Source: Methylomarinum sp964474415 (GTDB lineage: Bacteria; Pseudomonadota; Gammaproteobacteria; Methylococcales; Methylomonadaceae). From it: 9,254 nt of DNA. A program made the translations under genes and the position numbers. Shown piece by piece: positions 1 through 5,117 of the stretch. The notes below the pieces were generated by a model that searched no databases, was not told the DNA's origin, and saw nothing but the letters and a program-made list of their open reading frames with translations. Numbering within the stretch: position 1 is the stretch's first letter; each line of letters starts with the position of its first letter. The stretch is from contig CAYYSO010000097.1 of the NCBI GenBank assembly GCA_964474415.1, forward strand, positions 1-9,254, read 5' to 3'.

Positions 1-845
1 GACCTTTTAATGCACTGCGAGCTACAGCAGATTTAAATAATGCACTGGTATCATTTATTCTTACAGGGTATCCGGGGTTTTCCAGTTCAGCTGGATATAT
101 AGGTCCAAATGTCAGAGTCGATCATGATATAAGTTTATTAATTCCGGAAATATGGGCTCGTTTGCAGCACGAGGAACGCCAGCCTGAATATTTGATAAAA
201 CACAATTTTCTGGAACCCTTACAGGATTTTGAGTATCAGGGAAAAAAAATACTGGCCAGCCGGCTGGGTTATCGTATTTCCAGTCGCTTCGTGCATGGTT
301 TGATGGGGAAAGTATTTGATAATCCCAGTGCGGTTTTTACCATTGATATCCTGAAGCCGGAATTTCAGGATCTGGATGTATTTGTTGATGGTATTAATAA
401 TATTGTGGAAACCCAGCAGAAGGTGGCCCAACAATATATTGACGACGGCAGTATAGAAGATGCCTGTCCACCGTTATATGCGCTGCTGCATATTATGGCC
501 ACTGGTGAATTCCAGGGTAAGGATGTACATCACCCAGATATTCGGGTGATGTTTACTCGTGATTATCTGTTAGCTTCCGATTGGTACCATGAACGTTTGG
601 AAATTAAACGGCAAAGGGATAGTGCGCTTTGGCAACGGCATGTTGATTATCTGGAAAACTTTCTGAACGAAAGCAGACATAAAATGCCCGCTGAAGATAT
701 GGACATTCAGGCACGATTATTGTTTGCAAAAGACAAGCTGGAAACAGTAAACAACAGCCAATATCTACAAAGCCTGATTGGAACAATAGGCGCAGATCCC
801 TTAGCGCCACCAAGGCAAAGATCGCTTATCAATGTCCCAAGGTAA
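1..845 (+). CDS. PPi-type phosphoenolpyruvate carboxykinase, C-terminal part (5' end outside window)
   Basis: The frame is open from the left edge (first whole codon at 3) to a TAA at 843-845, giving 280 residues. No start is needed inside the window: the internal TTG at 162 lies in the middle of conserved sequence. I recognise, from memory and not from an alignment, blocks shared with the actinobacterial diphosphate-dependent PEP carboxykinases (EC 4.1.1.38, about 1100-1200 residues): PFNAL at the very start, SSAGYIGPN (visible residues 28-36), DHDIS (40-44), ASRLGYRI (85-92), then an ACPPLxALLxIMA helix and LASDWY. The enzyme interconverts oxaloacetate plus PPi with PEP plus phosphate and CO2 in the cytoplasm. 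The catalytic N-terminal two thirds are not visible, so activity cannot be judged. It converges on the chemoreceptor gene. No strong terminator follows it. Confidence 0.85.
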   Translation, partial: PFNALRATADLNNALVSFILTGYPGFSSSAGYIGPNVRVDHDISLLIPEIWARLQHEERQPEYLIKHNFLEPLQDFEYQGKKILASRLGYRISSRFVHGLMGKVFDNPSAVFTIDILKPEFQDLDVFVDGINNIVETQQKVAQQYIDDGSIEDACPPLYALLHIMATGEFQGKDVHHPDIRVMFTRDYLLASDWYHERLEIKRQRDSALWQRHVDYLENFLNESRHKMPAEDMDIQARLLFAKDKLETVNNSQYLQSLIGTIGADPLAPPRQRSLINVPR

Positions 846-897
846 GTTGTAGGATTAGTAAAAACTTTCCTATGCAGACCTTTTGTAGTTGACTGGT

Positions 898-960
898 ATC
901 AAACTCGTAACTCGTAGGCCGGATTAGCGCAGCGTTATCCGACAAATGACAATGTTTGAT
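898..960. repeat. REP-like nested palindrome with GTAG head
   Basis: The core, 914-943, begins with GTAG and continues into an imperfect hairpin. CGGAT (920-924) pairs with ATCCG (937-941), and AGC (926-928) pairs with GTT (934-936) using one G-T pair and one bulged T. This GTAG-plus-palindrome layout is that of repetitive extragenic palindromes mobilised by RAYT (TnpA_REP) transposases. An outer perfect 7-bp inverted repeat, ATCAAAC (898-904) and GTTTGAT (954-960), is nearly concentric with it. A 7-bp tandem duplication, ACTCGTA twice, lies at 903-916. Only one copy is visible, so repetitiveness in the genome is inferred. Confidence 0.55.
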
Positions 961-1082
961 CAGGAGAAATTATCTGTGAAATGCCGTGGAATCAAGAGCT
1001 TGCGCTAGAATCCGTGATCCAACTGACTTTTCTAGGATGATAGATGTAAGACGATTTCTGCCAGTACAAAATAGATAGTGAT

Positions 1083-1100
1083 GACCACATCCTTGTGGTC
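1083..1100 (-). terminator. Hairpin just after the chemoreceptor gene, possible terminator
   Basis: GACCACA (1083-1089) and TGTGGTC (1094-1100) form a perfect 7-bp stem with a 4-nt loop, 10 nt past the chemoreceptor stop codon on the minus strand. No run of T directly follows the stem on the minus strand (ATCACTATCTATTTT), so it is not a textbook intrinsic terminator. It may act with Rho or protect the 3' end of the transcript. Confidence 0.4.
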
Positions 1101-1110
1101 TGGGAGAAGG

Positions 1111-2862
1111 TCAGGTTTTGAAGTTGCCAACTGTCTCACGCAAAGAATCAGCTAATTCAAGCAATTCTTTGCAAGCCTCAGAAGTGTTTTTCGCCCCCGT
1201 CGCAGTTTCATTGGAAATAGCGCTAATGTTGTTGATATTGTGATTGATTTCTTCTGCTACAGCAGTTTGCTCCTCAGCGGCGCTGGCAATTTGATTATTC
1301 ATATCACTGATAGTATCGATTCGCTGACTGATACTGGTAATTGATTCTCCAGCAGAAGCGGCTTGCTGAACACTGCTTTGAGCCTGTTTTCTACCGTTAT
1401 CCATAACTGCAACAGCTTGTTTGGCTCTATCTTGTAATTGCTCAATTGTCTGCTGAATTTCCTGAGTGGAGTTCTGAGTACGACTTGCCAGCGTTCTGAC
1501 TTCATCGGCTACAACAGCAAAACCACGACCTTGTTCACCGGCTCGAGCAGCTTCAATAGCAGCGTTTAGCGCTAATAAATTGGTTTGTTCAGCAATACCT
1601 TGAATCACTTCTAATACTTCGCCAATACTATTGCTGTCATTTTCCAGTTCATGAATGACATTTGCAGCATTTTCAACTTCGGAGGCCAACGCGTTAATAC
1701 CATTAACAGCGTTATTTACAATATTTTTACCGGAAGCTGCTTCATTATCTGCAGTTTCAGCCGCGTTTGAAGCATTGACGGCATTTCTGGCAACTTCTTG
1801 TACTGTTGCCGTCATTTCCTCCATTGCTGTGGCAACCTGCGTGGTTTCTTCCAGTTGGCGAGCAACACCCGACTCGGTTGTCTGGGTAATGCCGCTAAGT
1901 TGTCTTGATGCTGCTGCCAGTTTTTCACTGGTATAGATGATTTCATCAATTGTTTTAGCAATTTTCTTTACAAAAGAGTTAAAGCTATGGCCAACCCAGG
2001 CAAATTCAGATTTACCTTCAGCCTTTAGGCGGGCTCTTAAATTACCATTGCTGCCGGCAATATCCTGTAGGTTTAAGGCTAATTCCGTCAGAGGACTGAT
2101 AATAATTTTACTCATGACAAAATACCCTGTTCCACCTATAACCAATATTGTTAAAACAAGAAACCCTATGGCTGAATAAATTTTAACAGACAAGGCTTCG
2201 GCATCAGTTCTGTAGGGTGTAATAATCTCAAATGCACCGTGAAGTTCGCCGACATGTTTATTTTCCATGCGATAGCCAAGAATATCCCGGCCATTGGCAT
2301 TACCCCAAAGCTTATCTGAATTGGCTGGATTGCCATGACATAATTCACATTGCTTATCGAGTTTGACGGGTCTGAAATAACGGGTTTCCTGTTTTTCCTT
2401 GTCAATATAAACATATTCATCGGCAGTCGGGGTATTATTGAAAAAAGCTAAGGCTTGGCGTTCTATGTCATCGGCTTCATTTTTGGGGTTTCTGGCGCCA
2501 ACTATAGGTGCTTTAAATCGAAATTCGCCTTCTTGAGCTTTTTTCTGAATAACTGCCCAGGCATTCGCTACTGGCACTGTAGCAAAGACAATTTGTTCCG
2601 CCTCTGATCTGTTTTTACCCTGGATTAGTTGTTTTAACTGCTCAGTTGAGAAAACTCCTTTCTCCCAATTGGTAACGACATGATTACGAACTGATTCTGA
2701 AACTAATATCAGTTGTTTTGCCGATTGAATTTTATGATCAATCAGTTGCTGTTTTTGTTGGTCTGCATAGAGTATCAGAAGTCCAATACCAATGACTGTT
2801 AAAACAGACATTGTGATTGCAACGACCTTTACTCCAACAGAGTGCCAGTTCATTAATAACAT
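1111..2862 (-). CDS. Methyl-accepting chemotaxis protein with heme-c-type periplasmic sensor domain
   Basis: This 583-residue inner-membrane chemoreceptor reads, in order: short cytoplasmic N-terminus; membrane segment about 10-32; periplasmic domain about 33-227; second membrane segment about 228-250; HAMP about 251-305; long helical MCP signalling domain about 310-583. The signalling hairpin is canonical (EQTNLLALNAAIEAARAGEQ, 425-444, then GRGFAVVADEVRTLA), so it should couple to CheW and CheA. The periplasmic part has CELCH at 172-176, a covalent heme c attachment motif. Its layout resembles the DUF3365/Tll0287-like sensor domain, which suggests sensing of redox state or a gas or small ligand. 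The protein ends VGNFKT, without a CheR-binding NWETF-type pentapeptide. The ATG at 2862 is chosen because GGAG lies 8 nt upstream. The next ATG, codon 4, would be too far from it. No other chemotaxis gene is nearby. Confidence 0.95.
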   Translation of the reverse strand: MLLMNWHSVGVKVVAITMSVLTVIGIGLLILYADQQKQQLIDHKIQSAKQLILVSESVRNHVVTNWEKGVFSTEQLKQLIQGKNRSEAEQIVFATVPVANAWAVIQKKAQEGEFRFKAPIVGARNPKNEADDIERQALAFFNNTPTADEYVYIDKEKQETRYFRPVKLDKQCELCHGNPANSDKLWGNANGRDILGYRMENKHVGELHGAFEIITPYRTDAEALSVKIYSAIGFLVLTILVIGGTGYFVMSKIIISPLTELALNLQDIAGSNGNLRARLKAEGKSEFAWVGHSFNSFVKKIAKTIDEIIYTSEKLAAASRQLSGITQTTESGVARQLEETTQVATAMEEMTATVQEVARNAVNASNAAETADNEAASGKNIVNNAVNGINALASEVENAANVIHELENDSNSIGEVLEVIQGIAEQTNLLALNAAIEAARAGEQGRGFAVVADEVRTLASRTQNSTQEIQQTIEQLQDRAKQAVAVMDNGRKQAQSSVQQAASAGESITSISQRIDTISDMNNQIASAAEEQTAVAEEINHNINNISAISNETATGAKNTSEACKELLELADSLRETVGNFKT

Positions 2863-2925
2863 GCTTGGGTCTCCACTGGGTCTTTTGTAGTTATTGTCGG
2901 TAAACTAAAGTTGAGGAATATATTT

Positions 2926-2952
2926 TTATCGGGGCTGATGCTAAAATATATC
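2926..2952 (-). promoter_or_regulatory. Candidate chemoreceptor promoter with sigma28-like -10 box
   Basis: Read on the minus strand, CCCGATAA (2933 to 2926) matches 7 of 8 bases of the enterobacterial FliA -10 consensus GCCGATAA, about 64 nt before the chemoreceptor ATG. The tetramer 15 nt upstream is GATA, a poor match to the TAAA -35. The same bases can be read as a sigma70 pair, TTGATA, 18-nt spacer, GATAAA. The box is real, but which sigma factor uses it is undecided. Confidence 0.3.
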
Positions 2953-2967
2953 AAATGTAAAGCAGCC

Positions 2968-2996
2968 TTGTATCTAAGTATATTGTAGTGTATATC
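2968..2996 (+). promoter_or_regulatory. Weak candidate promoter for the phosphatase-Dabb-DLH cluster
   Basis: TTGTAT (2968-2973), a 17-nt spacer and TATATC (2991-2996) form a weak sigma70-like pair 81 nt before the phosphatase ATG. An alternative -10, TATATT (2979-2984), has a better hexamer but no good -35. The region is AT-rich, so chance matches are expected. Confidence 0.2.
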
Positions 2997-3077
2997 CTAC
3001 TTACAGTTAGCGACAATGCCAAAAAAAACTTTACTTGGCAATCCGCAAAAATTAAAAATTGAATCCACTTGGCAATT

Positions 3078-3551
3078 ATGGAAAAAATTAAGGTTTTATT
3101 TGTCTGTATGGGAAATATCTGTCGTTCGCCCACTGCAGAAGGGGTTTTTCAGGCATTGCTGAATGAAAAAAATATTGTTGATAAGTTTGAAATTGATTCA
3201 GCAGGTACACATGCCTACCATATTAACGAAGGGCCTGATTTGCGTGCTCAGAAGGCCGCTAAAAACAGAGGTATTGAGCTTAGTCATTTAAGGGCAAGAA
3301 AAGTTGTTTATGGTGACTTTGAGGATTTTGATTATCTTTTGGCTATGGATAGTGAAAATTATGAAATTCTAATGGATGCGTGTCCTGATGAATTCAAATC
3401 CAAAATTAAATATTTTATGGATTTTGCGCCTCATCTGGGGGAAAAGGAAGTGCCTGACCCATACTACGGCGGTAAATATGGCTTTGAAAGAGTTCTGGAT
3501 ATGACAGAAGAAGCTTCGGCTGGATTTTTGGATTCATTACAGTTGAAATAA
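3078..3551 (+). CDS. Low-molecular-weight protein tyrosine phosphatase
   Basis: This 157-residue cytoplasmic protein is the usual length for the family, which removes phosphate from phosphotyrosine through a cysteinyl-phosphate intermediate. The P-loop is near the N-terminus, CMGNICRS at 10-17, with nucleophile Cys10 and phosphate-binding Arg16 in the C(X)5R pattern. The general acid is Asp127 in VPDPYYGG, followed by the tyrosine pair typical of this class. I prefer the ATG at 3078 over the in-frame TTG at 3069, because it puts MEKIKVLFVC directly at the family N-terminus. No clear ribosome binding site is visible for either. It is the first gene of a three-gene cluster and the next gene starts 12 nt on. 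In many bacteria such enzymes act on a Wzc-type tyrosine kinase, but no capsule gene or kinase is present here, so the substrate is unknown. Confidence 0.93.
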   Translation: MEKIKVLFVCMGNICRSPTAEGVFQALLNEKNIVDKFEIDSAGTHAYHINEGPDLRAQKAAKNRGIELSHLRARKVVYGDFEDFDYLLAMDSENYEILMDACPDEFKSKIKYFMDFAPHLGEKEVPDPYYGGKYGFERVLDMTEEASAGFLDSLQLK

Positions 3552-3563
3552 ACGGGGATAAAA

Positions 3564-3959
3564 ATGTTGAAAAAACGAAATTTATTATTAAGGCTTGTTG
3601 TATTTGTCATTCTGTCGATAGGTATTAGTACATCTCATGCAGATTCAGACAAAAATATCACTCATGTTGTTATGGTATGGTTGAAAGAACCGGGTAATAC
3701 AGAAATGCGTCAGCAATTCATCAAGGCCAGTAATCAGCTTAATGATTTGCCGGGAATTGTTTATCGGCATGCCGGAGTGGTAGTTCTCAGTGAGCGTTCG
3801 ATTGTTGATGATACCTTTGATGTGGCAGTCACTGTAACACTGAAGAACAAGAAATCATTGCAGGCTTATTTGAATCATCCAAAGCATAAAAAAATATTGC
3901 AGGAGCAACTAAAGCCTTTGGTGAATCGCGCTGTGGCTTATGATTTTATTTCTGAATGA
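3564..3959 (+). CDS. Exported Dabb-domain (stress-responsive A/B barrel) protein
   Basis: This small 131-residue protein has a clear Sec signal peptide: MLKKR, a hydrophobic stretch about 7-21, then SHA at 24-26 before Asp27, giving a mature protein of about 105 residues in the periplasm. The mature part fits the Dabb fold, a dimeric alpha/beta barrel. It begins ITHVVMVWLK (32-41), then an LPGI turn (62-65), a DDTFDVAVTVTL strand (82-93), the helix SLQAYLNHPKHKKIL (98-112) and a final AVAYDF strand. Known family members range from plant stress proteins to polyketide cyclases, and many are uncharacterised, so no reaction can be assigned. The ATG is preceded by GGGGAT. It sits 12 nt after the phosphatase and 12 nt before the hydrolase, so co-transcription is likely. 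Export is unusual for this fold, which is mostly cytoplasmic. Confidence 0.85.
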   Translation: MLKKRNLLLRLVVFVILSIGISTSHADSDKNITHVVMVWLKEPGNTEMRQQFIKASNQLNDLPGIVYRHAGVVVLSERSIVDDTFDVAVTVTLKNKKSLQAYLNHPKHKKILQEQLKPLVNRAVAYDFISE

Positions 3960-3971
3960 CCAGGAAAGTTT

Positions 3972-4691
3972 ATGGCGATTGTTTCTAATACAGTAGATTA
4001 TCTGGATGGCGATGTACTTTTGGAAGGTTTTTTTGCCTATGATGATGCATTTGATGGCAGACGGCCTGCGGTTTTAATTAATCATGCCTGGGCTGGTCGC
4101 GATGAATTTGTGGCCGAAAAGGCAAAAAAGCTGGCCGGATTGGGGTATCTGGCATTTGCTGTTGACATGTATGGAAAAGGTGTTTTAGGTCAAAATCCAC
4201 AGGAAAATGCCAAATTAATGCAACCTTTTATGGATGACAGAGCCATGTTACAAAAACGTATCAATGCAGCGTTATCTGCAGTTAAATTGATGCCCTGGGT
4301 TGACGATACAAAAATTGCAGCAATTGGGTTTTGTTTTGGTGGTTTATGTGTCTTGGATTTAGCCCGGTCAGGAGCCAATATTGCTGCGGTGGTTTCGTTT
4401 CATGGTTTGCTGGGAGCTCCCGATAATATCAGTCATACGGATATTAAAGCCAAGGTGCTACTGTTGCATGGTCATGATGATCCGATGGTGCCCGTTGAAC
4501 AGGTGCTTACCATGCAGCAGGAATTAACCAAAGCCGGTGTTGATTGGCAGATGCATATTTATGGTAATACCATGCATGCTTTTACCAATCCGCTTGCTAA
4601 TGACCCTGGGTTTGGCACCGTTTACCAGGTCGATGCAGATAAACGCTCCTGGCTTACGATGAAAAATTTCCTTAATGAAGTTTTTGAATAA
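3972..4691 (+). CDS. Dienelactone hydrolase family protein
   Basis: This 239-residue alpha/beta hydrolase has no signal peptide and so is probably cytoplasmic. The cysteine nucleophile is Cys121 in the elbow GFCFGG (119-124), as in dienelactone hydrolase, where serine is more common in other hydrolases. The acid is Asp170 or its neighbour Asp169 in HGHDDPMVP, and the base is His202 in TMHAFTNP. The upstream NHAWAGRDEF motif probably supplies the oxyanion hole. Classical members open 4-carboxymethylene-butenolide in chloroaromatic breakdown, but most genomic homologues have unknown esterase substrates and no aromatic pathway is visible here. The start ATG follows AGGAAAG at proper spacing, 12 nt after the Dabb gene. 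It is the last gene of the cluster, and no clear intrinsic terminator follows. Confidence 0.92.
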   Translation: MAIVSNTVDYLDGDVLLEGFFAYDDAFDGRRPAVLINHAWAGRDEFVAEKAKKLAGLGYLAFAVDMYGKGVLGQNPQENAKLMQPFMDDRAMLQKRINAALSAVKLMPWVDDTKIAAIGFCFGGLCVLDLARSGANIAAVVSFHGLLGAPDNISHTDIKAKVLLLHGHDDPMVPVEQVLTMQQELTKAGVDWQMHIYGNTMHAFTNPLANDPGFGTVYQVDADKRSWLTMKNFLNEVFE

Positions 4692-4765
4692 TCATTTCTT
4701 TCTTAAAAAGTCGATATAAACTAGTTTCTTTGTAGCTTCTCATTATACTCTGACAAATCAGAAGC

Positions 4766-4912
4766 CTATGGCTGGTCTCAGACAACACGCCATGAATATC
4801 CGAGCCGCATAGTGAATGCAGATAATTGCTCTTGCATTATCTGCATTCATGACATCCGTGTCATTCAAAGCACACTGCCACTCCTATCTCTAAGGACTGA
4901 AATCAGCCATAG
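4766..4912. repeat. Large nested inverted repeat, possible MITE-like element or RNA structure
   Basis: The outer arms CTATGGCTGGTCTCAG (4766-4781) and CTGAAATCAGCCATAG (4897-4912) are inverted with 14 of 16 matches. Inside is a perfect 14-bp inverted repeat, TGAATGCAGATAAT (4813-4826) and ATTATCTGCATTCA (4836-4849), with a 9-nt loop. The stretches between them are only partly complementary, and the right half is about 17 nt longer. No T-run follows the inner hairpin, which argues against a terminator. I see no clear target-site duplication. It lies entirely upstream of the gyrA promoter. Confidence 0.6.
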
Positions 4913-4942
4913 ATCTACTCTTTTTTACCCTATGTTACTGAG

Positions 4943-4956
4943 AAGTAAACTTACTT
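4943..4956. promoter_or_regulatory. Small dyad just upstream of the gyrA -35, possible operator
   Basis: AAGTAA (4943-4948) and TTACTT (4951-4956) are perfect 6-bp inverted arms around a 2-nt centre, ending 4 nt before the -35. TTACT recurs at 4935-4939 and 4955-4959. No known binding protein is recognised, and such AT-rich dyads can arise by chance. Confidence 0.2.
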
Positions 4957-4960
4957 ACTT

Positions 4961-4989
4961 TCGACTAAGTATCCATAGTTTGTTATAAT
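4961..4989 (+). promoter_or_regulatory. gyrA promoter (sigma70, extended -10)
   Basis: TCGACT (4961-4966, 4 of 6 to TTGACA), a 17-nt spacer and a perfect TATAAT (4984-4989) preceded by TG with one base between (4981-4982), an extended -10. Transcription should start near 4996, giving a leader of about 120 nt. This is the only strong promoter in the gap and probably drives gyrA-serC-pheA. In other bacteria gyrA promoters respond to DNA supercoiling, but the sequence alone cannot show that here. Confidence 0.75.
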
Positions 4990-5006
4990 TCCCAAGTTTT
5001 TTAGAG

Positions 5007-5066
5007 CCCTGTCAGCCTAACGTGTTCACAAGGAACCTGTTTCTTCATTAGGCTGTTTTATAAGGG
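5007..5066 (+). promoter_or_regulatory. gyrA leader hairpin with short T-run, possible attenuator
   Basis: CAGCCTAA (5013-5020) and TTAGGCTG (5048-5055) are a perfect 8-bp inverted repeat inside the predicted leader, followed at once by TTTTAT. A smaller GTTC/GAAC pair (5024-5027, 5033-5036) fits in the 27-nt loop. An outer CCCT/AGGG pair (5007-5010, 5063-5066) is almost concentric. The T-run is short for an intrinsic terminator, so attenuation is only a possibility. Confidence 0.4.
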
Positions 5067-5071
5067 AATTT

Positions 5072-5102
5072 TGTCGATAGCTTTAGTGCGGTCGACAGCA
5101 CT
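5072..5102 (+). promoter_or_regulatory. Two mutually exclusive small hairpins next to the gyrA start
   Basis: TGTCGA (5072-5077) can pair with TCGACA (5092-5097), or AGTGC (5085-5089) can pair with GCACT (5098-5102). Both cannot form together, because no linker remains to span the first stem in a pseudoknot. They lie 15-46 nt before the gyrA ATG, where the ribosome binding site is weak (GGAT at 5103-5106, 11 nt from the ATG), so a switch in translation is conceivable. Confidence 0.3.
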
Positions 5103-5117
5103 GGATACCACGGACCT

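Larger units (their letters stand above)
4692..5117. other. 426-nt intergenic region before gyrA
   Basis: There is no credible coding region here: reading frames are short and lack ribosome binding sites. In order it holds a small palindrome AAACTAGTTT (4718-4727), a large nested inverted repeat (4766-4912), an AAGTAA/TTACTT dyad (4943-4956), the gyrA promoter (4961-4989) and a transcribed leader of about 120 nt with several inverted repeats. No T-run terminator is seen after the hydrolase gene. Confidence 0.7.

Noticed and set aside
850..872. TAGGA/TCCTA inverted repeat just after the PEPCK stop, as a terminator
   Set aside because: Only 5 bp with a 13-nt loop and no T-run after it. This is expected by chance.
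952..1008. 18-codon open frame starting ATGTTTGATCAG after the REP-like element
   Set aside because: No ribosome binding site, very short, and it begins inside the palindrome.
1655..2179. Plus-strand open frames of 93 and 80 codons within the chemoreceptor gene
   Set aside because: Antisense to a clearly coding, fully domain-annotated gene. Composition is that of a complement of helical MCP sequence.
3069..3077. TTG at 3069 as the phosphatase start
   Set aside because: It adds only three residues before the family N-terminus, has no better ribosome site, and ATG at 3078 is the more usual codon.
2951..3133. 60-codon minus-strand frame in the divergent region
   Set aside because: It overlaps the phosphatase P-loop codons, has no ribosome binding site and resembles no protein I know.
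4718..4727. AAACTAGTTT perfect palindrome after the hydrolase gene
   Set aside because: Ten bases, AT-rich, with no partner site. Too weak to call an operator or terminator.
4813..4849. The 14-bp hairpin as the intrinsic terminator of the hydrolase operon
   Set aside because: It is 121 nt past the stop codon, has an AT-rich stem base and is followed by TGACATCC rather than a T-run.
5072..5102. H-type pseudoknot in the gyrA leader
   Set aside because: No nucleotide remains to cross the 6-bp first stem, so the two stems must be alternatives.
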